In this document: positions 49,915 to 60,959 of the stretch, in pieces | Numbering within the stretch: the stretch's first letter is position 1 | How the letters are laid out: each line of letters begins with the position of its first letter | DNA from: Rhizobacter sp. AJA081-3 | Lineage (GTDB): Bacteria; Pseudomonadota; Gammaproteobacteria; Burkholderiales; Burkholderiaceae_C | Assembly (NCBI RefSeq): GCF_017795745.1 | Contig: NZ_CP059067.1 | Span: 4,898,001 to 4,962,000 of the forward strand | Reading direction: 5' to 3' | DNA length: 64,000 nt | Program-made: the position numbers and the translations under genes | Notes under the pieces: generated by a model | Told to the model about the DNA's origin: nothing | Database searches by the model: none | The model's input: the letters and a program-made list of their open reading frames with translations, nothing else

Positions 49915-50799
49915 ATGCGCAACTTCGCTCTCGCCACCCTCGCTGCCGCCTGCGCCCTGCCGCTGGCCGCGCAAGCCCAGTCCACGCTCGACAAGGCCAA
50001 GGCCAGCGGCGCCATCACCGTGGCCTACCGCGAGTCGTCGATCCCGTTCAGCTACCTCGACGACAAGGCCCAGCCGGTGGGCTTCGGCTGGGAGATCTGC
50101 GGCAAGATCGTCGACGAGGTCAAGAAGGCCACCGGCCGCGCCGACCTGAAGGTCACCACCCAGGCGGTGACCTCGGCCAACCGCATCCCGCTGCTGGTCA
50201 ATGGCACCATCGACATCGAGTGCGGCTCGACCACCAACAACAGCGAGCGCGCCAAGCAGGTCGCCTTCGCCACCAACTACTTCTACACCGGCACGCGCTT
50301 CCTGGTGAAGGCAGGCACGCCGGTGAAATCGCTGAACGATCTGAAGGGCAAGCAGGTGGTGTCGACCACCGGCACGACCAACTTCAAGATCATCCGCAAC
50401 CTCAATGAAGAGCAGAAGCTCGGCATCGACCTGCTCGGCGCGAAAGACCACGCCGAGTCGGCGCTGATGGTGCAGACCGGTCGCGCCGTCGCCTTCGCGA
50501 TGGACGACATCCTGCTCTACGGCCTGAAGGCCAGCTCGCAGAACCCCGCCGAACTGGCCGTGGTGGGCGAGGCGATCCAGGTCGAGCCCTACGCGATCAT
50601 GCTGCGCCGCGACGACCCGTCGTTCAAGAAGCTGGTCGACGACACGCTGGCCAGCCTGATGAAGAGCGGCGAGTTCGACAAGCTCTACAAGAAGTGGTTC
50701 GAGTCGCCGATCCCGCCCAAGGGCATCAACCTGCAGGCGCCGATGAGCCAGGAGCTCAAGGACAACATGAAGGCGCTGTCGGACAAGCCGGCGACCTGA
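49915..50799 (+). CDS. Amino-acid ABC transporter periplasmic binding protein (GltI-like), orphan
   Basis: The 294-residue protein has a Sec signal peptide (about 1-22, ending AAQAQ) and the SBP-3 fold: GAITVAYRESSIPFSYLDD, CGSTTNNSERAKQVAFATNY (a segment strongly reminiscent of glutamate/aspartate-binding GltI) and FDKLYKKWFESP. The ATG at 49915 has AAGGATCC upstream. No permease or ATPase is encoded nearby, so the partner genes must lie elsewhere. Confidence 0.85.
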   Translation: MRNFALATLAAACALPLAAQAQSTLDKAKASGAITVAYRESSIPFSYLDDKAQPVGFGWEICGKIVDEVKKATGRADLKVTTQAVTSANRIPLLVNGTIDIECGSTTNNSERAKQVAFATNYFYTGTRFLVKAGTPVKSLNDLKGKQVVSTTGTTNFKIIRNLNEEQKLGIDLLGAKDHAESALMVQTGRAVAFAMDDILLYGLKASSQNPAELAVVGEAIQVEPYAIMLRRDDPSFKKLVDDTLASLMKSGEFDKLYKKWFESPIPPKGINLQAPMSQELKDNMKALSDKPAT

Positions 50800-50823
50800 T
50801 CACAAGTGCGGGCGGGGGCAGAC

Positions 50824-53349
<2,526 letters not shown>

Positions 53350-53367
53350 CTAGCCGGGGCGCCGGGA

Positions 53368-53607
53368 TCAGATGCCGAGGAGCTTCTTGGCTTCCCCGAG
53401 CGCCTTCATCGAGTCGTCGTGCTTGCCCGCCTTGTGCGCGGCCTCGCCGTCGGCGCGCAGCTGCTTGACCTTGGCGGCATCGGCGTCGGCCAGCTTGGGG
53501 TTGGTGGCGAGCTTGGCGTCGATCGCCTTCATCTCGTTCGGGCAGTTGTGCGCGAAGGCGGTGCCGGCGGCGAGCGCGAGCACAGTGGCCAGGAGAGCGT
53601 TCTTCAT
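53368..53607 (-). CDS. Small exported protein of unknown function
   Basis: The 79-residue protein has a signal peptide (1-19, ending AFAHN) and a short helical, Lys/Ala-rich mature part with one Cys (NCPNEMKAIDAKL). Its ATG lies 83 bp downstream of the CsoR-type gene on the same strand, so it may be the last gene of that operon, or separate. I recognise no family with confidence. Confidence 0.65.
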   Translation of the reverse strand: MKNALLATVLALAAGTAFAHNCPNEMKAIDAKLATNPKLADADAAKVKQLRADGEAAHKAGKHDDSMKALGEAKKLLGI

Positions 53608-53690
53608 GGGACTTCCTTGTGTGGCAACGGCCGGAACGGGCCGTCGCGCGCAATCTATGCAGGCGAATCCCTGCCCGCAACAAGGAATCG

Positions 53691-54038
53691 TTACCGGATC
53701 TTGCCCAGCAGGGTCTCGACGTTGTCGAGCATGTGGCCGAGGTCGGCACGCGCGGCGGGCTTGTCGCCCAGGCGCGCCGACAGCTCCTGCTCCATGAAGC
53801 ACACCGTCATGCGCACGTAGGCGCTGTCCAGCGCCTTGCGCACCGCCGACATCTGCCCGGCGATGGCCAGGCATTCCTCGCCCTCCTCGATCATGCGCTG
53901 GATGCCGCGCAGCTGGCCCTCGGCACGCTTGAGGCGGTTGAGCAGGTCGGTGCGGGTCTTCTCGTCGTTCAGGACGGACATGGTGCAGGCGTCCGGGGCG
54001 CGGGCGCCCTCGGGAGGTGTCGGTTGATGCGTCGACAT
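53691..54038 (-). CDS. CsoR/RcnR/FrmR-family (DUF156) metal- or thiol-sensing repressor
   Basis: The 115-residue protein has the three-helix CsoR fold: LLNRLKRAEGQLRGIQRMIE, then EECLAIAGQMSAVRKALDSA and YVRMTVCFMEQEL. Aligned by eye to CsoR, Cys56 fits the first ligand Cys, but the His and second Cys ligand positions (CsoR His61, Cys65) hold Phe and Glu; another Cys (Cys80) sits one residue before the His position. Copper binding as in CsoR is therefore unlikely; a persulfide or other metal sensor is possible. It is the last gene of the RND/OsmC/TDT operon. A later ATG at 53981 is an alternative start. Confidence 0.8.
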   Translation of the reverse strand: MSTHQPTPPEGARAPDACTMSVLNDEKTRTDLLNRLKRAEGQLRGIQRMIEEGEECLAIAGQMSAVRKALDSAYVRMTVCFMEQELSARLGDKPAARADLGHMLDNVETLLGKIR

Positions 54039-54057
54039 TGTGCTTGAGCCGCGCTGG

Positions 54058-55086
54058 TCACGCAGCGGACGGTTGTGGCTTGATGGGAATCACCGGCGGC
54101 CCCTCGGGCACCAGCAGCGTGCCGGCACGCAGTCCGCGCAGCGTGGCCAGGGTCAGGCCGAGCATCACCAGCGAGGCCAGCGCCAGCAGCGCGAGCGACG
54201 GCACGGCGAGCCAGCGGCCCTCGGGCGTGTCGGACAGGCGCAGGCTCAGCACCGCCAGCGCGGCGAGCGGGAAGCTCATGCCCCAGTGCGGGATGCCGAA
54301 GGGCTGGTCGGTGATGCGCCGGGTCAGCGTGGCGGCCCACAGGGCCAGGAACAGCGCCATGCCCCACAGCATCCAGGCCAGCAGTGCGGGCGCGCCGAAC
54401 TGCAGCGCCGCGACGCCGATCACCGCTGGCGGTGCGACGAAGATGAACAGCGTGGGCAGCAGCCGCTCCGGCAGCATGCCGGCCTGGCCGAAACGCACGA
54501 ACACCAGCACCATCACCACCGGCCAGAACAGCAGACCGAGCCCGAACTGCGCCGCGGCCCAGGCGCCGTACCCCAGCGGGATGCCGGCCAGCGGCGCGAG
54601 CACGTTGCCGACGATGGGGATGAACAGCGCCGGGGTGATGCCGCCCCAGTTCCACGCCGCGGTGCCGGCAGCGGCCGTGGCGCGCAGCCAGCGCGACAGC
54701 ACCCACAGCGTGACGGCGAACTGTGCCACCGAGGCGATCAGCCACAGCGCGCCCAGCCCCGGCACGCCCGGCCCGAAGTGCGCGACGCCCAGCGTGATCA
54801 GCAGCAGGGCCGAGATCGGGATGGCGGCGAAGAAGGCGTGGCGCACCGGGTGCTGCAGGTCCTCGAGCATGGCATCGTGATGGCGTTGCCAGCGCAACAG
54901 CAGCGCGGCAGCCAGCAGCGCGAAGACCAGCAGCGCGAAGGCGCCGGCCACCAGCGAGATGCCGGCAGCCATGTCGCCGAGCGCCGGCGTGGCGCGGTGC
55001 CAGGCCAGCGCCAGGCCGGACCAGCCCATCACGATGGCGAACCAGCCGGGCATCAGGTGCTTCAGGGGTGCGTGGTCGGTGCTCAT
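54058..55086 (-). CDS. TDT/SLAC1-family transporter (TehA-like)
   Basis: The 342-residue protein has ten hydrophobic helices of the TDT/SLAC1 anion-channel fold, with PGWFAIVMGWSGLALAW at the start, DLQHPVRHAFFAAIPIS and GMALFLALWAATL. TehA-type proteins are linked to tellurite tolerance or transport of dicarboxylates and sulfite; the fungal sulfite exporter Ssu1 is a relative. It has AGGGAG before its ATG, 9 bases after the OsmC gene. Specificity is unknown. Confidence 0.85.
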   Translation of the reverse strand: MSTDHAPLKHLMPGWFAIVMGWSGLALAWHRATPALGDMAAGISLVAGAFALLVFALLAAALLLRWQRHHDAMLEDLQHPVRHAFFAAIPISALLLITLGVAHFGPGVPGLGALWLIASVAQFAVTLWVLSRWLRATAAAGTAAWNWGGITPALFIPIVGNVLAPLAGIPLGYGAWAAAQFGLGLLFWPVVMVLVFVRFGQAGMLPERLLPTLFIFVAPPAVIGVAALQFGAPALLAWMLWGMALFLALWAATLTRRITDQPFGIPHWGMSFPLAALAVLSLRLSDTPEGRWLAVPSLALLALASLVMLGLTLATLRGLRAGTLLVPEGPPVIPIKPQPSAA

Positions 55087-55095
55087 GCCGGCTCC

Positions 55096-55542
55096 CTACT
55101 TGAGTACAGCGCCCTGCGCATCGATCACCTGCACGCGCACCGGGATGCCCTGCGCGATGCTCTGCGTGACGGTGCAGTAGCTCTCGAAGGTGCCCAGCAC
55201 ACGCTCGAGGTGCTCGAGCGCCTCGCCCGGCACGCCCAGCGTGAGGGTGGCCTGCAGGCCGAGCACGCGCACCCGGCCTTCGGCGTTGCGGCCCACCTCG
55301 GCGCTGACCTCGCACTGCAGTGGCTCGGGCTTCTGCTTGAACTTGCGCAGCGCGAACAGCAGCGAGTCGGACAGGCAGTTGCCCACCGCCGCGGCAAGCA
55401 GCTGCACCGGCGACGGGCCCAGGCCCTGGCCGAGCGGCGCGGGCTCGTCGGCGAGCAGCAGGGGCACGCCCGGGCCGAACTGCACGTCGAACTGGTAGTC
55501 CTGGCGCTGGGCCAGGCGCACGGTGACGGATTCGCTGGACAT
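55096..55542 (-). CDS. OsmC/Ohr-family redox protein
   Basis: The 148-residue protein shows the OsmC fold: PSPVQLLAAAVGNCLSDSLL carries the first reactive Cys and helix, and FESYCTVTQSI the second Cys. OsmC/Ohr proteins reduce organic hydroperoxides or act on thiol/persulfide-type peroxides. The start ATG at 55542 lies 14 bases after the DUF2892 gene stop. It is the fourth gene of the CsoR-governed operon. Confidence 0.88.
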   Translation of the reverse strand: MSSESVTVRLAQRQDYQFDVQFGPGVPLLLADEPAPLGQGLGPSPVQLLAAAVGNCLSDSLLFALRKFKQKPEPLQCEVSAEVGRNAEGRVRVLGLQATLTLGVPGEALEHLERVLGTFESYCTVTQSIAQGIPVRVQVIDAQGAVLK

Positions 55543-55556
55543 GGTGAGTCGCTCTT

Positions 55557-55781
55557 TCAGCGCGCGCAGCTCGGGCCGTCGTCCTTCATGCCGAGCTTCT
55601 TCAGCAGGATGCTGGGCGGGCAGAAGTTGGTGAAGCCGGACTGGAACAGGTTGAAGCCGACGAAGGCGGTGAAGGCGAGGAACCACTGGCTGACGAACAG
55701 CGGGCTGCCTTCGACGCCCAGCAGCAGCGAGAGCATGACGAAGAAGCCGGCCATGATGCGGATCACACGTTCGATGGTCAT
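55557..55781 (-). CDS. DUF2892 small membrane protein
   Basis: The 74-residue protein has two membrane helices (FFVMLSLLLGV and FLAFTAFVGFNLFQ) and the family segment SGFTNFCPPSILLKKLG. Relatives occur as the C-terminal part of the rhodanese YgaP and beside persulfide-metabolism genes. AAGGAG lies 7 bases before the ATG. It is 17 bases downstream of the RND pump gene stop, in the same operon. Confidence 0.85.
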   Translation of the reverse strand: MTIERVIRIMAGFFVMLSLLLGVEGSPLFVSQWFLAFTAFVGFNLFQSGFTNFCPPSILLKKLGMKDDGPSCAR

Positions 55782-55797
55782 GAAGATCTCCTTGAGG

Positions 55798-58700
55798 TTA
55801 AGCGGGTGAGGGTTCGTGGCGGCGCCGGTACAGCGCGAAATAGAGCACCGGGATGACGATCAGCGTCAGCAGCGTGGAGACGAAGATGCCGAAGATCAGC
55901 GAGACGGCCAGGCCGTTGAAGATCGGGTCGTCGAGGATGAAGAAGGCGCCGATCATCGCGGCCAGGCCGGTCAGCGCGATCGGCTGCGCGCGCACCGCGG
56001 CGGAGCTGACCACCGCGTCCTTGAAGGCCACGCCTTGCGCCACCTGGAGCTCGATGAAGTCGACCAGCAGGATGGAATTGCGCACGATGATGCCGGCCAG
56101 CGCGATCATGCCGATCATCGAGGTGGCGGTGAACTGCGCGCCGAGCAGGGCGTGGCCGGGCATCACGCCGATGATGGTCAGCGGGATCGGCGCCATGATG
56201 ACCAGCGGCGTCAGGTAGCTGCGGAACTGCGCCACCACCAGCAGGTAGATCAGGATCAGCCCGACGCCGTAGGCCGCGCCCATGTCGCGGAAGGTCTCGT
56301 AGGTGATCTGCGATTCGCCGTCCCACTTGACGGCGTACTGGCGGAACGGGTCGCTCGGCTGACGGATCCAGTACTCGCCCAGGCTGCCGTCGGACAAGCC
56401 GGCCAACTTGCCGCGGATGGCGAACAGGCCGTACAGCGGCGAGTCGACCAGCTTGCGATCGTCGCCGGCGAGGGCGCGCTCGCCGACATCGCCCATCACG
56501 TAGGACACGTGCTGCAGGTCCTTGGTGTAGCGCGGCTTGTCGATCACGCCGCGCTCGACGCGCACCAGCTCCGACAGCGGCACCAGCTGGCCGTTGCCCG
56601 AGCGTAGCGGCAGGGCGAGCAGGGCTTCCAGGCCGACCTGCTGCTCGGTGGGCAGCTGCAGCCGCACCGGCACCGGGTACTTGCTCTGGCCGTCGTGCAG
56701 CCAGGCCGGCTCGGCGCCCGACAAGGCGGCGTTGACGGTCTGGGCGATGCTGGCCACCGGGATGCCCAGCGTCTCGGCACGCTGGCGGTTCACGCGCAGC
56801 CAGGCGCGGGGCGCGTCGGCCGCCAGCGTGCTGTCGATGCCGACGATGTGGGCGGTGTCGCCGAAGGCCTTCATGACCTTCTGGGCGACCTGGATGCGCC
56901 CGGCTTCATCGGGGCCGTAGATCTCGGCGACCAGCGGTGCGAGCACCGGCGGGCCGGGCGGCACCTCGACGACCTTCAGGCGGGCGTTGTACTTGGCGGC
57001 GATGGCGTCGAGCGCCGGGCGAAGGCGCTGCGCGATGGCGTGGCTCTGTTCGTGTCGGTGCTTCTTGTCGACCAGGTTGACCTGCAGGTCGCCCTGTTCG
57101 GCGTCGGCGCGCAGGTAGTACTGGCGCACCAGGCCGTTGAAGGTGATCGGGCTGGCGGTGCCGGCGTAACCTTGCAGGTCGCGCACCTCGGGCTGCTTCG
57201 CCAAGTGGGCGCCGAGCTCCTGCAGCGTGGCGGCGGTGGTCTCCAGCGGCGTGCCGGCCGGCATCTCGACGACGAGCTGGAACTCGCTCTTGTTGTCGAA
57301 GGGCAGCATCTTCAGCACCACCCACTGCACCAGCGCCAGGCCCACCGACAGCATCAGCGCCGCCAGGATGCCGGCCAGCAGCAGCCAGCGCTTGCGGGCG
57401 CTGTCGAGCAGCGGCAGGAGCAGACGCTGGAAAAGGCGCTGCAGTTTGCCCGCGGTGGCCGACGGTGCGGCGGCGTGGCCCGGCGCATGCGACTTCATCA
57501 GCTTGAGCGCGAGCCAGGGCGTGACCGTGAATGCGATCGCCAGCGACAGCGCCATGCCCAGGCTCGAGTTGATCGGGATCGGGCTCATGTACGGGCCCAT
57601 CAGGCCCGACACGAAGGCCATCGGCAGCAGCGCGGCGATCACTGTCAGCGTGGCCAGGATGGTCGGGCCGCCGACCTCGTCGACGGCCACGGGGATGATC
57701 TCGCGCAGCGGTCTGTCCGGCGTGAGCTGCTGGTGGCGGTGGATGTTCTCCACCACCACGATCGCATCGTCGACCAGGATGCCGATGGAGAAGATCAGCG
57801 CGAAGAGCGACACGCGGTTCAGCGTGAAGCCCCAGGCCCAGGAGGCGAAGAGCGTGGCGGTGAGCGTGAGGATCACCGCGGCGCCAACGATCACGGCCTC
57901 GCGGCGACCCAGGGCCAGGCCGACGAGCAGGATCACCGAGCCGGTGGCGAAGGCCAGCTTCTGGATCAGCTTGTTGGCCTTCTCGGCGGCGGTCTCGCCG
58001 TAGTCGCGCGTGATCGTCGCCTCGATGCCTTGCGGGAGCACGGTGTTGCGCAACTCGTCGACACGGGCGCGTGCCGCGCGCGACACGTCGACGGCGTTCT
58101 GGCCGGGCTTTTTGGTCACGGTGAGCGTCAGTGCGGGTTGCACCTGGCCGGCGCTGGCACCCGAGGCCGACACGCCGGGCGTGAACCAGACGTAGCGGGT
58201 CGGTTGGCGCGCACCTTCCTCGATGCGCGCCACTTCGGACAGGCGCACGGGTTTGCCGCCCGCCACGCCGACGATCAGCTCGCCCACGTCGGCGGCGGAA
58301 CGCAGGAACTCGCCGGTCTCCACGGCCAGCATGCGCGCCGTGCTGCCTTGTTCGTCGAGCACGGCGCCGGCCGGCATGGATTGGTTGGCGGCCGCGAGCG
58401 TGGCCTGGAGGCGGGCGATGTCGATGCCGCGCTCGCGCAGGCGGCCGGGGTCGATCCAGACGTTCACCGCGCGGCCCGGGCCGCCGATGGTCTGCACCTC
58501 GCGTGCACCGGGCACGCGCTTGAGTTCGGCCTCCATCGTGTGGGCCACGCGCTCGAGTTCGGCGGCCGGCGTGCCTTCGCGTGCCCACAGCGTGACGGCG
58601 AGCACCGGCACGTCGTCGATGCCCTTGGGCTTGACCACTGGCGGCAGCACGCCCAGGTTGGCCGGCAGCCAGTCCTGGTTGGCGTTGAGCACGTCGTACA

Positions 58701-59055
58701 GGCGCACCAGCGCCTCGGTACGCGGCACGCCGACCTTGAACTGCACCGTCATGATCGCCATGCCGGGCCGCGCGACCGAGTAGGTGTGCTCGATGCCGGC
58801 GATTTGGCCGAGCACCTGCTCGGCCGGGCGCGCCACCATGTTCTGCACGTCGGCGCTGGACGCTCCGGGGAAGGCGATGAGCACGTTGGCCATCGTCACA
58901 TTGATCTGCGGCTCTTCCTCGCGCGGCGTGACGAACACGGCGAAGGCGCCGAGCAGCAGCGCGACGAGGGCCAGCAACGGTGTCAGCGTGTGCGTCTGGA
59001 AGATCCGCGCCAGGCGGCCGGAGACGCCGAGCGGAGTGATGGAATCCGTGCTCAC
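55798..59055 (-). CDS. RND efflux pump inner-membrane transporter, second system
   Basis: The 1,085-residue protein has RND architecture: N-terminal hydrophobic TPLLALVALLLGAFAVFVTP, then FPGASSADVQNMVARPAEQ, and the helix segment SIGILVDDAIVVVENIH with paired Asp. The GTG at 59055 is preferred because GAGG lies eight bases upstream; an upstream GTG at 59064 is also in frame. It starts 10 bases after the adaptor stop. The REEEPQINV opening differs from the first RND pump in this window; the export substrate is unknown and no outer-membrane factor is encoded here. Confidence 0.9.
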   Translation of the reverse strand: MSTDSITPLGVSGRLARIFQTHTLTPLLALVALLLGAFAVFVTPREEEPQINVTMANVLIAFPGASSADVQNMVARPAEQVLGQIAGIEHTYSVARPGMAIMTVQFKVGVPRTEALVRLYDVLNANQDWLPANLGVLPPVVKPKGIDDVPVLAVTLWAREGTPAAELERVAHTMEAELKRVPGAREVQTIGGPGRAVNVWIDPGRLRERGIDIARLQATLAAANQSMPAGAVLDEQGSTARMLAVETGEFLRSAADVGELIVGVAGGKPVRLSEVARIEEGARQPTRYVWFTPGVSASGASAGQVQPALTLTVTKKPGQNAVDVSRAARARVDELRNTVLPQGIEATITRDYGETAAEKANKLIQKLAFATGSVILLVGLALGRREAVIVGAAVILTLTATLFASWAWGFTLNRVSLFALIFSIGILVDDAIVVVENIHRHQQLTPDRPLREIIPVAVDEVGGPTILATLTVIAALLPMAFVSGLMGPYMSPIPINSSLGMALSLAIAFTVTPWLALKLMKSHAPGHAAAPSATAGKLQRLFQRLLLPLLDSARKRWLLLAGILAALMLSVGLALVQWVVLKMLPFDNKSEFQLVVEMPAGTPLETTAATLQELGAHLAKQPEVRDLQGYAGTASPITFNGLVRQYYLRADAEQGDLQVNLVDKKHRHEQSHAIAQRLRPALDAIAAKYNARLKVVEVPPGPPVLAPLVAEIYGPDEAGRIQVAQKVMKAFGDTAHIVGIDSTLAADAPRAWLRVNRQRAETLGIPVASIAQTVNAALSGAEPAWLHDGQSKYPVPVRLQLPTEQQVGLEALLALPLRSGNGQLVPLSELVRVERGVIDKPRYTKDLQHVSYVMGDVGERALAGDDRKLVDSPLYGLFAIRGKLAGLSDGSLGEYWIRQPSDPFRQYAVKWDGESQITYETFRDMGAAYGVGLILIYLLVVAQFRSYLTPLVIMAPIPLTIIGVMPGHALLGAQFTATSMIGMIALAGIIVRNSILLVDFIELQVAQGVAFKDAVVSSAAVRAQPIALTGLAAMIGAFFILDDPIFNGLAVSLIFGIFVSTLLTLIVIPVLYFALYRRRHEPSPA

Positions 59056-59065
59056 GGGCGGCACC

Positions 59066-60115
59066 TCAGTTCGCCGCCGGGCGGGCGCCCTGCAGACCGG
59101 CGCGCACCGGGTCGACGGCGACTCGCTCGTTGGCGGCCAGGCCCGCCAGCACGTCGACGCGGCCGGCGGCGGCAGGGCCGACGCGCACGGCGCGCAGCAC
59201 GAAGCCGTCGCCCTGGGCCACGTACACCGCGGTCAGTTCGCCGCGGCGCAGCACCGCCTCGGCGGGGATGTTCGGGCGCGGCGTCGCGGAAACCGTCGGG
59301 GTCGGCATGCCGGAGGCGATCACGCGAATTGTCTGGCCGGGCCGTGAGGTGTTCGCCTCGGCCGGCAGGTCCAGGCGCCATTCCACAGTCTGCGACACCG
59401 GGTCGGCCGCGGGCAGCAGTTCGCGGGCGACCGGCTTCAGGCTGCGCCCGTCGGGCAGCTGCACCTGCACGTCGCGCGCGGCAGCCACCGCCGTGGCGCG
59501 CGAGGCCGGCACCTGCACGACGGCCCGCAGGCGGCCGGGTTCGTACAGGGTGACCAGCGCGCGGCCGGGCAGGGCCAGGTCGCCGGCTTCGACGTGCGTG
59601 GCCAGCACCACGGCATCGAACGGAGCCGACAGCTCGGCGAAACCCTGCGCCACGGTGGCCTGCGTGCGGGCCGCGCGGGCCTGTGCCAGGCCGGCCTGCG
59701 CCGCCTGGTGCTGGGTGCTGGCGGTGTCGACCGCCGCCTGGCTGACGAAGCCGCTCTTCTGCAGGTCGCGGTTGCGGGCCAGCGCCACCTCGGCATTGCG
59801 CGCTTCGGCCTGGGCCTGCGCCACCGCGGCGTCGCTGCGCGCCACGCCGGCACGCATGTCGCGGTCGTCGATGCGCACCAGGGTCTGGCCGCGCTTGACC
59901 GTGTCGCCCGCCTTGACGCGCAGCGCGAGCACGTTGCCGCCCACCTGCGCGGTGATCGTGACCTGGCGCACCGGCTGCAGAACGGCATCGAAGTCGGCCA
60001 CGGCGCCTGCCGAAGCGGCGGAGGCGGCCACCGTGGGCACGGAGGTCTCGGGCGCGGCGGCAGCCAGCGACGGCGCGAGCAGCAGGACGAGCAGGGCGGC
60101 AAGAAGGGGCTTCAT
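59066..60115 (-). CDS. RND efflux periplasmic adaptor, second system
   Basis: The 349-residue protein has a signal peptide (1-21), lipoyl halves (VKAGDTVKRGQTLVRIDDRD and SAPFDAVVLATHVEAGDLA), a coiled-coil hairpin and beta-barrel domain. It heads the six-gene operon. The ATG at 60115 is preferred over ATG 60133 because the latter lies inside the operator and too close to the predicted transcription start. Confidence 0.88.
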   Translation of the reverse strand: MKPLLAALLVLLLAPSLAAAAPETSVPTVAASAASAGAVADFDAVLQPVRQVTITAQVGGNVLALRVKAGDTVKRGQTLVRIDDRDMRAGVARSDAAVAQAQAEARNAEVALARNRDLQKSGFVSQAAVDTASTQHQAAQAGLAQARAARTQATVAQGFAELSAPFDAVVLATHVEAGDLALPGRALVTLYEPGRLRAVVQVPASRATAVAAARDVQVQLPDGRSLKPVARELLPAADPVSQTVEWRLDLPAEANTSRPGQTIRVIASGMPTPTVSATPRPNIPAEAVLRRGELTAVYVAQGDGFVLRAVRVGPAAAGRVDVLAGLAANERVAVDPVRAGLQGARPAAN

Positions 60116-60131
60116 GGCAGCGTGGGGTTGC

Positions 60132-60172
60132 ATACGGGGTGGAGTATATACCTGGTGGGGTATAGAAATCAA
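60132..60172 (-). promoter_or_regulatory. Promoter with CsoR-type operator ahead of the RND/OsmC/TDT operon
   Basis: On the minus strand TTGATT (60172-60167), an 18-bp spacer and TATACT (60148-60143) form a sigma-70-like promoter. The spacer contains the dyad TATACC (60147-60152) and GGTATA (60159-60164) flanking a G-rich centre, the shape of CsoR/RcnR/FrmR sites. A second, looser dyad ATAC/GTAT around GGGGTGGA lies at 60132-60147. The repressor would block the promoter. Confidence 0.65.
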
Positions 60173-60203
60173 GCGGTTCGGCCGGACCGGCTACGCTGTG
60201 GCC

Positions 60204-60959
60204 ATGGCCTTTGTCGACCCGCCCGTTGCCGTGCTGCCGCCGCTTGCCGGCTCGGCCGTGCACCAGCGGCGCTTGCGGGAAGTATGGCGCTCGGCCGGCT
60301 GGCCTTGCCAGGATCTGGTCGAGGCCGAACTGCTCGCCGCCGGCTTGCTGGAGCGGGTGCGCCAGCCCAGTGGCCACGAGACCCTGCGCGTGACCGACGC
60401 GGGCGTGGCTGCGCTGGCCGGTACGCTGCAGCGCAACCGCCTTCGGCGCGATGCGCACGAGGCCCTGGTCGAGCGCGTGGCGCGCGAGATGGCGCGCGCC
60501 GGTCGCATCGCCTGGCGCGGCCTGGGCCTGCGCGCGCAGGTCGGCGAAGGCGAGACCGCCCGCTGGGTGGTCGCGATGCCCGACGTGTTCTCGATCCGCC
60601 ACACCACGGTGGAGGACTACCTCGAGCCGGTGGCGCACGAGATCAAGGTGACGCGCGCCGACCTGCTGTCGGACCTGCGCCACCCGCACAAGCGCCATGC
60701 CTACCGCGCACTGGCCGGCCAATGCTGGTACGTGCTGAAAGCGGGCATCGCGGCAGCGGACGAGGTGCCCGCCGAGTTCGGCGTGATGTTCGCGCTGCCC
60801 GGGGGCGAGCTGGACGTGGCGCGGCCGGCTCCACCACGCGCGATGAGGCTGCCGCTGGGCACCTGGATGGCGCTGGCACGGGCCACACCGGAGCCGGGGC
60901 CCGAAGGCGAAGAAGCACAGGCCTGGCTGGGCGGGCCGGCCGAAGAAGGGAAGTCATGA
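60204..60959 (+). CDS. PD-(D/E)XK nuclease-like protein of unknown function
   Basis: The 251-residue protein has an N-terminal winged-helix-like part (QDLVEAELLAAGLLERVRQP, then HETLRVTDAGVAALAG) and a C-terminal segment with MPDVFSI and HEIKVTRADLLSDLRHPHK, where Asp127, Glu146 and Lys148 match D-x(18)-E-x-K of the restriction-nuclease fold. This is similar in plan to MmcB-type repair-associated proteins. Nuclease activity is inference. Its stop overlaps the start of the HDOD gene (ATGA), so the two are coupled. It diverges from the CsoR-regulated operon. Confidence 0.7.
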   Translation: MAFVDPPVAVLPPLAGSAVHQRRLREVWRSAGWPCQDLVEAELLAAGLLERVRQPSGHETLRVTDAGVAALAGTLQRNRLRRDAHEALVERVAREMARAGRIAWRGLGLRAQVGEGETARWVVAMPDVFSIRHTTVEDYLEPVAHEIKVTRADLLSDLRHPHKRHAYRALAGQCWYVLKAGIAAADEVPAEFGVMFALPGGELDVARPAPPRAMRLPLGTWMALARATPEPGPEGEEAQAWLGGPAEEGKS

